Positions 1-5,082 of a stretch of 7,208 nucleotides of DNA are shown in pieces. A program made the position numbers and the translations under genes. The stretch is taken from the NCBI GenBank assembly GCA_964567585.1, contig CAZMND010000101.1:1-7208 (forward strand), given 5' to 3'. The first letter of the stretch is position 1. Every line of letters begins with the position of its first letter. The stretch comes from CALZKI01 sp964567585. GTDB lineage: Bacteria; Bacillota; Clostridia; Lachnospirales; Lachnospiraceae. The notes beneath the pieces were generated by a model. The model was not told where the DNA came from and ran no database searches. It saw only the letters and a list, made by a program, of their open reading frames with translations.

Positions 1-82
1 ACATTGTTGTTTTACTTGGTACTGCTTTTGATACAGTTTGTACACCTGTTAATAAATTAGATTTAGAACATACAAATTTCAT
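1..82 (-). CDS. dnaN: DNA polymerase III sliding clamp beta subunit, N-terminal fragment
   Basis: The reverse strand from 82 to 1 reads ATG followed by 26 further codons without a stop, then leaves the window. The translation begins MKFVCSKSNLLTGVQTVSKA and continues VPSKTTM, which matches the usual DnaN opening (MKF-CSK--L---IQ-VSKAV-SK). The start is supported by a Shine-Dalgarno sequence (GAAGGGAG, complement of 93-100) about 10 nt upstream. Position downstream of dnaA and on the same strand is the standard Firmicutes order. The product is the ring-shaped clamp that tethers the replicative polymerase to DNA. Only about 27 of some 370 residues are visible, so identity rests on this short match plus synteny. 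A promoter for it lies at 307-336. Confidence 0.88.
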   Translation of the reverse strand, partial: MKFVCSKSNLLTGVQTVSKAVPSKTTM

Positions 83-131
83 TTGTGTAAAACTCCCTTC
101 GGTTAAAAATGTGAAAAAAAGTTGTCCGCTC

Positions 132-150
132 AAATAAATAAATAAATAAT
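132..150. repeat. Short AAAT tandem repeat in the unwinding region
   Basis: Four AAAT units and a partial fifth run in tandem. The tract lies directly beyond the trio run on the dnaN side, where easily melted DNA is expected. It may be slippage-prone; function is inferred only from its position and composition. Confidence 0.6.
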
Positions 151-155
151 ATTTT

Positions 156-194
156 TAGTAATATTAATAATAATAGTTGTTGATTTGTGGATAA
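156..194. other. Basal unwinding site of oriC: DnaA-trio run next to a DnaA box
   Basis: Plus-strand triplets in one phase read TAG, TAA, TAT, TAA, TAA, TAA, TAG from 156 to 176. A 9-nt spacer (TTGTTGATT) follows, then TGTGGATAA at 186-194, the exact complement of the DnaA box TTATCCACA. The DnaA-trio element known from Bacillus subtilis has the same polarity: 3'-[G/A]AT-5' repeats leading from a DnaA box into the AT-rich unwinding DNA on the dnaN side. By analogy, DnaA bound at the box would extend onto one strand of the trios and open the duplex toward the AAAT repeats at 132-150. Function is inferred from pattern and position. Confidence 0.72.
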
Positions 195-306
195 CCTATA
201 TTATTATACTATTTTTGAGGAAAAAAATAAACAATTCATTGTTAAAAACTTTGTAAAACTTAAGGATAAATTTGAAGTTATGAACAATTAATTTTTTAAA
301 GACTGA

Positions 307-336
307 ATTATATAAAATTGTTTAAAAAACTTTCAA
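307..336 (-). promoter_or_regulatory. Predicted sigma-A-type promoter for dnaN
   Basis: On the minus strand, TTGAAA (complement of 331-336, five of six consensus bases) is followed after 18 bp by a perfect TATAAT (complement of 307-312). Transcription would start near 300 and give a leader of about 220 nt that crosses the trio run and DnaA box before dnaN. In AT-rich DNA a -10 match alone is weak evidence; the paired -35 makes this the best candidate in the gap. Confidence 0.5.
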
Positions 337-402
337 CAATTTACCCACATAAAAATGTTAATTTTAAACCTATTATAAACATAAATTTTTTATAATTGTG
401 TA

Positions 403-1761
403 TTAAGAAGGAATAATTTTCTTTCTTATAATAGCAATCTTATTACGAAGTTCTTCATTATTATTGATATCTTCTTTAATCTTTTCTATACCATGCATAA
501 CTGTAGAGTGATCTTTACCACCAATGTTATTACCTATGTTATCTAAAGAAACATCAGTAAGTTCTCTGCAAAGATACATATAAACCTGTCTTGGTATTAC
601 AATTTCTTTATTACGTTTCTTAGAAACAATATCTTCAATAGAAACTCCAAAATGTTCAGCTACTACATTTATAATTAAGGAAGGAGTAATTTCCTTTGGT
701 TTATCCGGATAAATCATATCTTTGATTGCTTCTTCAGCCAAAGAAAGTGTAAGTTCAGCTTTGTTAAGTTTTGAAAAAGCAATTACCTTATTAAATGCAC
801 CTTCTAATTCTCTGATATTAGATTTAATATTAGTAGCAATGTATTTTATAATATCTTTATCTATGTTTTTAGCATGAGGTTCCATTTCAGCTTTCTTTTG
901 AAGAATAGCCATTCTTGTTTCAAAATCAGGTGACTGGATATCTGCCTTAATACCACATTCAAATCTTGAACGGAATCTTTCTTCTAAAGTTTCCATTTCC
1001 TTTGGAGGTCTGTCAGAAGATAAAATAATTTGTTTACCTTGTGAATAAAGAGCATTAAATGTATGGAAAAATTCTTCCTGCGTACTTTCTTTACCTATAA
1101 TAAATTGAACATCATCGACCATCAAAACGTCTACTGTTCTATACTTGTCCCTAAGTTTTGACATTTTAGCAGCATTACCGGAACGGATGGAATCAATAAC
1201 TTCTATAGTAAAATCTTCACTACTTACATATAAAACTTTGTTTTCAGGATATTCTTTTAATATGAAATTACCTATAGCCTGCATTAAGTGTGTTTTACCA
1301 AGACCCGGTCCACCATAAATAAATAATGGATTGTATGTAATTCCCGGTGATTCGGCAACAGCTAAAGAAGCAGAATGAGCAAATTTATTGTTGTTACCTA
1401 CTACAAAAGTTTCAAATGTGTATTTAGGATTCAATTTTGCATTTTCATAATTCAAATTATAAACAGGAGCTGTTTCTATTGTCTGTTCTTTCTTTATTTT
1501 ATCATTTTCCAAAATAAATTCGATTTCATATTCATTGTCCATCATTTCAGAAATAGCTACTTTAAAATCAAATTTAAATTTTTTACTAATATAATCCAAT
1601 GAATGAATTTGATAAGAAGGAATGAGGATAACAACTACATTATTTTCAACTTTGTAAATTTCAAGTGGGGCTATCCATGTATTGTAAGCTACATCAGAAA
1701 GTTCTCTTTCATTTCTGACTGCTTCTTTAATTTCTTTCCATCTGACTTCTATCTCGTGCAT
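403..1761 (-). CDS. dnaA: Chromosomal replication initiator protein DnaA
   Basis: DnaA binds 9-bp boxes at oriC, forms an ATP-dependent filament, melts the origin and recruits the helicase. The 452-residue protein has all four domains. Domain I is at about 1-85 and is followed by a short variable linker. The AAA+ ATPase begins near 110, with Walker A GGPGLGKT at 150-157, Walker B VLMVDDVQF at about 212-220 and the RFRSRF arginine region near 263-268. The C-terminal helix-turn-helix carries the box-binding signature GGKDHSTVMHG at 414-424. The frame also has an ATG six codons upstream (1777-1779), but the strong GGAGG lies inside that extension and five bases before the ATG at 1759-1761, so I take the shorter start. 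DnaA boxes upstream suggest autoregulation. TATAAT-like hexamers occur at 1803-1808 and 1810-1815 (minus strand), but no convincing -35 pairs with them. Confidence 0.97.
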   Translation of the reverse strand: MHEIEVRWKEIKEAVRNERELSDVAYNTWIAPLEIYKVENNVVVILIPSYQIHSLDYISKKFKFDFKVAISEMMDNEYEIEFILENDKIKKEQTIETAPVYNLNYENAKLNPKYTFETFVVGNNNKFAHSASLAVAESPGITYNPLFIYGGPGLGKTHLMQAIGNFILKEYPENKVLYVSSEDFTIEVIDSIRSGNAAKMSKLRDKYRTVDVLMVDDVQFIIGKESTQEEFFHTFNALYSQGKQIILSSDRPPKEMETLEERFRSRFECGIKADIQSPDFETRMAILQKKAEMEPHAKNIDKDIIKYIATNIKSNIRELEGAFNKVIAFSKLNKAELTLSLAEEAIKDMIYPDKPKEITPSLIINVVAEHFGVSIEDIVSKKRNKEIVIPRQVYMYLCRELTDVSLDNIGNNIGGKDHSTVMHGIEKIKEDINNNEELRNKIAIIRKKIIPS

Positions 1762-1766
1762 AGTTT

Positions 1767-1771
1767 CCTCC
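1767..1771 (-). promoter_or_regulatory. Ribosome binding site that fixes the dnaA start
   Basis: The minus strand reads GGAGG, then AAACT, then the ATG at 1759-1761. An alternative in-frame ATG at 1777-1779 has only AT-rich sequence before it, and the GGAGG falls within its first codons, so initiation at the downstream ATG is favoured. Confidence 0.8.
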
Positions 1772-1850
1772 AAATACATAAATTTATATATAATAAATAA
1801 ACATTATAAATTATAGTAATATAAAAAAAATAATAATTCAAACAAAATTA

Positions 1851-2086
1851 TTATCCACAGAAAGTTATCCACCTTTGTGGATAACTAATATATTGAAGTT
1901 AACATATTATTTTATTTTTATTTTTTATTTGTGAATAAGTAAATACTCAAAAAAAAGCTTATTTTATGGGTAAAAAATGAGTTTTAAACATAAAATCAAG
2001 ATAAAAATAACATGTTTTCCACAAGTTTTGAACAATTTGTGGAAACTTTTATGTAAATTAAAATAGAAAAATTTAATTGTGGATAA
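1851..2086. other. DnaA-box cluster, dnaA-upstream half of the replication origin
   Basis: Seven 9-mers match or nearly match the DnaA box. Those reading TTATCCACA-like on the plus strand are 1851-1859 (perfect), 1865-1873 (TTATCCACC, one mismatch) and 2015-2023 (TTTTCCACA, fits TTWTNCACA). On the minus strand are 1876-1884 (perfect), 1930-1938 (TTATTCACA, fits TTWTNCACA), 2038-2046 (GTTTCCACA, one mismatch) and 2078-2086 (perfect). Two pairs face each other: GTTATCCAC/GTGGATAAC at 1864-1885 with 4 bp between the arms, and TTTCCACAA/TTGTGGAAA at 2016-2045. No reading frame fits here. The cluster lies between dnaA and rpmH, as in B. subtilis, and likely serves origin assembly and dnaA autoregulation. 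Confidence 0.85.
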
Positions 2087-2145
2087 CTTTTTTTGGTACT
2101 ATATATTGTGGTTTTGAAAATAAAAAAATAACAAGATATAGAGTT

Positions 2146-2219
2146 CGTCAAAATCACGATTTTTTGGGCTTTTTTCGGTATATTTTATATAAAATAAAAA
2201 ACGATTATTTTACTTGACG
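2146..2219. repeat. Imperfect dyad between the DnaA boxes and the rpmH promoter
   Basis: CGTCAA at 2146-2151 is mirrored by TTGACG at 2214-2219, which is also the rpmH -35 hexamer. Inside these, the left arm (AAAATCACGATTTTTT) and the inverted right arm (AAAATAATCGTTTTTT) agree at about 12 of 16 positions. A perfect 16-bp palindrome, TATTTTATATAAAATA, occupies 2181-2196 near the centre. The left arm also holds the small palindrome AAAATC-AC-GATTTT (2150-2163). This could be a regulator-binding or structural element, or chance in AT-rich DNA. Confidence 0.35.
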
Positions 2220-2242
2220 ACAAATAATTCTTCTAATATAAT
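2214..2242 (+). promoter_or_regulatory. Sigma-A-type promoter of the rpmH-rnpA operon
   Basis: TTGACG at 2214-2219 (five of six -35 bases) and a perfect TATAAT at 2237-2242 are separated by the ideal 17 bp. The DNA just upstream is A/T-rich and could act as an UP element. The start would be near 2249, giving a leader of roughly 57 nt before the rpmH ATG. This near-consensus promoter fits the high expression expected of a ribosomal protein gene. Confidence 0.85.
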
Positions 2243-2252
2243 TGTAAAGGAA

Positions 2253-2290
2253 TTTTTCAACACAATGCATTTTTATGTAAATTTGAAAAA
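2253..2290 (+). repeat. Inverted repeat in the rpmH leader
   Basis: TTTTTCAA (2253-2260) and TTGAAAAA (2283-2290) are perfect 8-bp complements with a 22-nt loop. The right arm abuts the GGAGG of rpmH, so folding could place a weak stem beside the ribosome binding site. The stem is nearly all A-U and its effect is uncertain. Confidence 0.3.
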
Positions 2291-2305
2291 GGAGGTGCGC
2301 GTGTA

Positions 2306-2441
2306 ATGAAAATGACATTTCAGCCAAAAAAAGAGACAGAGATCAAAAGTTCATGGATTTAGAGCAAGAATGAGTACTCCGGGTGGAAGAAAAGTTTTAG
2401 CTTCTAGAAGAGCAAAAGGAAGAAAGCAGTTATCAGCTTAG
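2306..2441 (+). pseudogene. rpmH: Ribosomal protein L34 gene with a +1 frameshift
   Basis: L34 is a small basic protein of the 50S subunit. A strong AAAGGAGG (2288-2295) precedes ATG at 2306, which starts MKMTFQPKK, the standard L34 opening. The frame then breaks: after CCA AAA AAA there is one extra base (G at 2333, after a run of seven A). Read as printed, the frame stops after 18 codons. Skipping one base restores RQRSKVHGFRARM, then STPGGRKVLASRRAKGRKQL and SA, a textbook L34 ending at TAG 2439-2441. The span is 136 bases, or 45 codons plus one, confirming a single-base surplus. The rest of the gene is intact, so a sequencing or assembly error at the homopolymer is most likely. A real mutation or a +1 recoding site are less likely alternatives. 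rnpA lies 50 bp downstream. Confidence 0.9.
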
Positions 2442-2465
2442 GCCGCAGCGATGTGGCCTTTTTTT
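2441..2465 (+). terminator. Intrinsic terminator between rpmH and rnpA
   Basis: GGCCGCA (2441-2447) pairs with TGTGGCC (2452-2458) in a 7-bp stem with one G-U pair, closed by a GCGA tetraloop of the stable GNRA type. Seven T follow at 2459-2465, then CTCTTTT. The first stem base is the last base of the rpmH stop codon. No promoter is evident between it and rnpA, so it probably acts as an attenuator that lowers rnpA transcription relative to rpmH. Confidence 0.9.
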
Positions 2466-2491
2466 CTCTTTTCTAAATTAAAGGAGAAATT

Positions 2492-2839
2492 ATGAAATAT
2501 TGGGCTAATTCAGAATCATTAAAAAATACTCAGCAATTTAATAACGTATATAATAAAGGAAAGTATTATGCAAATAGGTATTTAGTTATGTATGTGTTGG
2601 AAAATGATTTATCCTTTAATCGCGTTGGAATAAGTGTGAGTAAAAAAGTAGGTAACAGTGTGGTGAGACATAGGCTTACCAGACTTGTTAGGGAAAGTTA
2701 CAGGCTACACGAAGAAATATTTAATAATGGTTTAGATATTGTAGTCGTTATAAGAAAAGATGCGGCTTTAATGACCTATGAAAAGATAGAAAGCGCATTC
2801 TTACATTTAGGTAAGCTTCATCATATTATTAATATGTAG
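2492..2839 (+). CDS. rnpA: Ribonuclease P protein component
   Basis: RnpA is the protein subunit that assists the RNase P ribozyme in removing 5' leaders from pre-tRNAs. The 115-residue length is normal for the family. The core is present: FNRVGISVSKKVGNSVVRHR at 42-61 continuing LTRLVRESYR, a basic helix equivalent to the RNR motif, followed by DIVVVIRKDA at 82-91, the usual C-terminal strand. The family motif RNxxKR reads R59-HRLT-R64 here, with His for Asn and Thr for Lys, a variation I associate with Lachnospiraceae. Start: AAAGGAG ends 5 nt before the ATG. It sits after the rpmH terminator and 18 bp before yidD, in the conserved rpmH-rnpA-yidD-yidC order. Confidence 0.96.
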   Translation: MKYWANSESLKNTQQFNNVYNKGKYYANRYLVMYVLENDLSFNRVGISVSKKVGNSVVRHRLTRLVRESYRLHEEIFNNGLDIVVVIRKDAALMTYEKIESAFLHLGKLHHIINM

Positions 2840-2857
2840 GAAGTGGTTTAGAATTTT

Positions 2858-3067
2858 ATGAAGAAAATATTTATTATCATTATAAAATTTTATCAAAAAT
2901 ATCTTTCTCCTCTGAAAACAACAAAGTGTCCATATACTCCATGTTGTTCGCAATATGGTTTGGAAGCAATTCAAAAATATGGAGCCATAAAAGGCGGGGC
3001 TTTGGCAGTTTGGAGAATATTAAGATGTAATCCCTTTTCAAAGGGAGGTTATGATCCGGTTCCTTAA
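2858..3067 (+). CDS. yidD: Membrane protein insertion efficiency factor YidD
   Basis: YidD is a small membrane-associated protein that aids YidC-dependent insertion of membrane proteins. The 69-residue protein has the family layout: a hydrophobic, amphipathic N-terminal helix (MKKIFIIIIKFYQKYLSPL), the cysteine region CPYTPCCSQYGLEA at 24-37, the YGAIKGGALAVWRILRCNPF block at 41-60 and the terminal GGYDPVP. The usual PTCS reads PCCS, giving an extra cysteine (C29 beside C30). It begins 18 bp after rnpA with an AGGAAGTGG-like binding site and ends 27 bp before yidC, its functional partner. Confidence 0.95.
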   Translation: MKKIFIIIIKFYQKYLSPLKTTKCPYTPCCSQYGLEAIQKYGAIKGGALAVWRILRCNPFSKGGYDPVP

Positions 3068-3094
3068 TCGGATTATATAAATAGGAGGATATAA

Positions 3095-4351
3095 ATGTTA
3101 TTAACTCAAAATTCTACATTTATTATAGGACCGGTAGCTAAGTTACTTGGTTTTATTATGGATGCAATTTTCGAATTTTTAAACCTTATTGGTATTCCTA
3201 ATATTGGTTTATCAATTATTATTTTTACAATTGTAGTTTATTTATTGTTAATGCCTTTAACAATAAGACAGCAGAAATTTTCAAAACTTTCTGCAAAAAT
3301 GTCTCCTGAACTTCAGGCTATCCAGAATAAATATAAGGATAAACAAAGAGATCAGGAAGCAATGATGGCAATGAATGAAGAACAGAAAGCTGTTTATGCA
3401 AAATACGGTGTTTCTCCTTCAGGTACATGTGTACAGTTATTAATTCAGATGCCTATTTTATTTGCACTTTATCGTGTTATTTATGCAATTCCTGCTTATG
3501 TAGGAAGAGTAAGAGATGTATTTACACATAATGATTTCATTACAAATTTAATTAATCAGGAAGGCAGTCAGGAATTTATTTCTTCTTTTAAAAATGCTGC
3601 TATGTATACAAAACAGTTTGGAAATGAAAAATATACTGTTGAAAATACATTTATTGATATTTTAAATCAGGCAAGTACTACAGAATGGCAGAGTATTGCT
3701 ACAGAATATCCGTCTTTAGCTGATGAAGTAGCTTATATTACTGAAAACTTAGATAAATATAATAACTTTTTAGGTTTAAATATTGCTAACTCTCCATCTT
3801 TTACAGTTGGTCAGGCTTTTGATAACGGTCAGTGGCTTTTATTAATTGGTGCAATTTTAATTCCTCTTTTATCAGCTTTTACTCAGTGGATTAACGTTAA
3901 GTTAATGCCAAACTCAACTCAGACTGATACAAAGAATCAAACTGAACAGCAGGCTGCTATGATGAGTTCAATGAAAATGATGAACTATATGATGCCTGTT
4001 ACTTCAGCAATTTTCTGTTTCACATTACCGGCAGGTATGGGTATTTACTGGATTGCAGGTTCTGTAGTTCGTACAATTCAGCAGATTGCTATCAATAAGT
4101 ACATTGATAAAATGGATCTTGATAAAATTGTTGAAAAGAACAAAGCAAAATATGAAAAGAAACGTGAAAAAATTGCCGAAATGGGTGGATATGACTTAAA
4201 TACTATGAATAAGTATGCAAGTATGAGAACAAAAAATATCACAAGTGATAAAGAAGTTGATTATACAAGCAACAGTAATTTAAGTGATTCTAACAGTCTT
4301 GCTGCAAAAGCAAACCTTGTAAAACAGTTTAATGAAAAAAATAATAAATAA
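3095..4351 (+). CDS. yidC: Membrane protein insertase YidC/Oxa1/SpoIIIJ family
   Basis: YidC inserts and folds inner-membrane proteins, alone or with SecYEG. The 418-residue sequence shows the five-helix core. An N-terminal hydrophobic segment at about 9-30 precedes TM1 at about 37-57. A charged cytoplasmic hairpin follows (about 60-115), ending in YGVSPSGTCVQLLIQMPILF at 104-123, which leads into TM2. TM3 is at about 246-266, and TM4-TM5 are at about 295-330 with LPAGMGIYWI. The C-terminal tail (about 335-418) is polar and lysine-rich. It is longer than SpoIIIJ-type proteins of about 260 residues, mainly through a roughly 105-residue extracytoplasmic stretch between TM2 and TM3 and the long tail. 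No lipobox cysteine is present near the N-terminus. The TM1 groove arginine position appears to be Tyr49. Start: AGGAGG 6 nt upstream. Confidence 0.96.
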   Translation: MLLTQNSTFIIGPVAKLLGFIMDAIFEFLNLIGIPNIGLSIIIFTIVVYLLLMPLTIRQQKFSKLSAKMSPELQAIQNKYKDKQRDQEAMMAMNEEQKAVYAKYGVSPSGTCVQLLIQMPILFALYRVIYAIPAYVGRVRDVFTHNDFITNLINQEGSQEFISSFKNAAMYTKQFGNEKYTVENTFIDILNQASTTEWQSIATEYPSLADEVAYITENLDKYNNFLGLNIANSPSFTVGQAFDNGQWLLLIGAILIPLLSAFTQWINVKLMPNSTQTDTKNQTEQQAAMMSSMKMMNYMMPVTSAIFCFTLPAGMGIYWIAGSVVRTIQQIAINKYIDKMDLDKIVEKNKAKYEKKREKIAEMGGYDLNTMNKYASMRTKNITSDKEVDYTSNSNLSDSNSLAAKANLVKQFNEKNNK

Positions 4352-4362
4352 TTTATTATTTT
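4338..4362 (+). repeat. AT-only palindrome centred on the yidC stop codon
   Basis: The 12 bases at 4338-4349 are the exact reverse complement of 4351-4362, with a single A between. The TAA stop of yidC is at the centre. All pairs are A-T, so a hairpin would be weak; with TTTT at the 3' edge it could slow polymerase slightly. It may be chance in such AT-rich DNA. Confidence 0.3.
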
Positions 4363-4383
4363 CATTTATTTGGAGGAAATATA

Positions 4384-5010
4384 ATGGAATTTATTGAAGT
4401 ATCTGCAAAAACAGTAGATGATGCAATTACAGAAGCATGTCGTAAGCTTACTGTTTCAAGTGACAGATTAGAATATGTTGTAGTAGAACAGGGTTCTACA
4501 GGTTTTTTAGGTTTTAATGCAAAACCTGCTATTATTAAAGCAAAAGTAAAATCTTCTATTGATGATGTTGCAAAGGATTTTTTAAATGAATTATTTGAAA
4601 AAATGAACTACGATGTAGTAGTTGAAATTGATTATAATGAAGATGAAAATACAATGCATATTGAATTAAAGGGCGATGAAATGGGTGCTCTCATCGGTAA
4701 AAGAGGACAGACACTTGATTCTATCCAGTGCCTTGTAAAATTAGTAGTTAACAAAAATACAGATAAATTTATCCGTGTAACTGTTGATACTGAAAATTAC
4801 AGACAGAGAAGAAAAGAAACATTGGAAAACCTTGCAAAGAATATTTCTTATAAGGTTAAGAGAACAAGACGTCCTGTTACATTAGAACCAATGAATTCTT
4901 ATGAAAGAAGAATTATTCACTCAGCACTTCAAAATGATAAATATGTTAGAACTCATAGTGAAGGCGAAGGTAAGGAAAGAAGAGTTATTGTTTCCTTTAA
5001 AAGAAACTAG
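4384..5010 (+). CDS. jag: RNA-binding protein Jag (KhpB/EloR)
   Basis: Jag/KhpB is a cytoplasmic RNA-binding protein. In other Firmicutes it pairs with KhpA and influences cell elongation and division, probably through RNA control. All three domains are visible in 208 residues. The Jag-N domain at about 1-56 contains VEQGSTGFLGFNAKPA. The KH domain at about 70-135 has the GALIGKRGQTLDSIQ loop at 101-115. The R3H domain at about 140-206 carries ERRIIH at 174-179, with Arg175 and His179 of the R-x3-H motif, and ends in RRVIVSFKRN. The linker between Jag-N and KH is very short, making a compact member of the family. GGAGG 7 nt upstream supports the start. It follows yidC by 32 bp, the usual linkage. 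Confidence 0.95.
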   Translation: MEFIEVSAKTVDDAITEACRKLTVSSDRLEYVVVEQGSTGFLGFNAKPAIIKAKVKSSIDDVAKDFLNELFEKMNYDVVVEIDYNEDENTMHIELKGDEMGALIGKRGQTLDSIQCLVKLVVNKNTDKFIRVTVDTENYRQRRKETLENLAKNISYKVKRTRRPVTLEPMNSYERRIIHSALQNDKYVRTHSEGEGKERRVIVSFKRN

Positions 5011-5030
5011 AATTTCAGACATTAAAACTG

Positions 5031-5061
5031 TGAGAGAATGCCTAATTTAGGTATTCTCTCA
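5031..5061 (+). terminator. Strong hairpin between jag and mnmE
   Basis: A 14-bp stem joins TGAGAGAATGCCTA (5031-5044) and TAGGTATTCTCTCA (5048-5061), with one G-U pair and a 3-nt loop (ATT). It begins 20 bp after the jag stop. No T-run follows (TTGTAATAAAA), so it is not a classical intrinsic terminator; it may partly terminate, be processed, or protect the 3' end of the upstream mRNA. The called type is provisional. Confidence 0.5.
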
Positions 5062-5082
5062 TTGTAATAAAATGGAGTTTTT

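Larger units (their letters stand above)
83..402. other. dnaA-dnaN intergenic half of the replication origin
   Basis: This 320-bp gene-free stretch is extremely AT-rich. From the dnaN side it holds the dnaN ribosome binding site (93-100), a small GC-richer patch (about 123-131), about four and a half tandem AAAT units (132-150), the trio run with its perfect DnaA box (156-194), a dnaN promoter (307-336) and a one-mismatch DnaA box TTACCCACA (341-349). I see no open reading frame or stable terminator hairpin behind dnaA, so dnaA transcripts may read on into dnaN. The box, trio and AT-rich order matches the unwinding side of bipartite origins in Firmicutes. Confidence 0.7.
1762..2305. other. 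Non-coding dnaA-rpmH intergenic region (oriC)
   Basis: This stretch separates the divergent dnaA and rpmH genes and contains no supportable gene. From left to right it holds the dnaA ribosome binding site and an AT-only leader (1767-1850), the DnaA-box cluster (1851-2086) with a T-rich tract inside it (about 1906-1930), a box-free AT-rich spacer (2087-2140), an imperfect dyad (2146-2219), the rpmH promoter (2214-2242) and the rpmH leader. Transcription and replication both run outward from it. Confidence 0.85.

Noticed and set aside
132..150. AAAT repeats as a possible CRISPR or mobile-element trace
   Set aside because: Units are only 4 bp with no spacers, target-site duplication or transposase; it is a simple tandem repeat in the unwinding region.
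1375..1800. Two open frames on the plus strand (1375-1602 and 1603-1800)
   Set aside because: Both lie antisense to dnaA. Their translations are low-complexity Phe/Ile/Tyr-rich and they lack ribosome binding sites; they are shadows of the AT-rich coding strand.
1803..1815. Two TATAAT hexamers on the minus strand upstream of dnaA as a dnaA promoter
   Set aside because: No acceptable -35 lies 16-18 bp upstream of either one, and such hexamers are common by chance in this DNA, so I did not annotate a dnaA promoter.
1906..1930. T-tracts of increasing length as a phased bent-DNA element
   Set aside because: The tracts are spaced about 5-7 bp, not near a helical turn, so strong intrinsic curvature is not indicated.
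2107..2115. Possible further DnaA box (TGTGGTTTT)
   Set aside because: Its complement AAAACCACA differs from TTWTNCACA at several positions.
2326..2333. Programmed -1 frameshift site in rpmH (A-run resembling the dnaX slippery sequence)
   Set aside because: A -1 slip yields RDRDQKFMDLEQE and a stop, not L34. The required change is +1, so the classical slippery mechanism does not rescue the protein.
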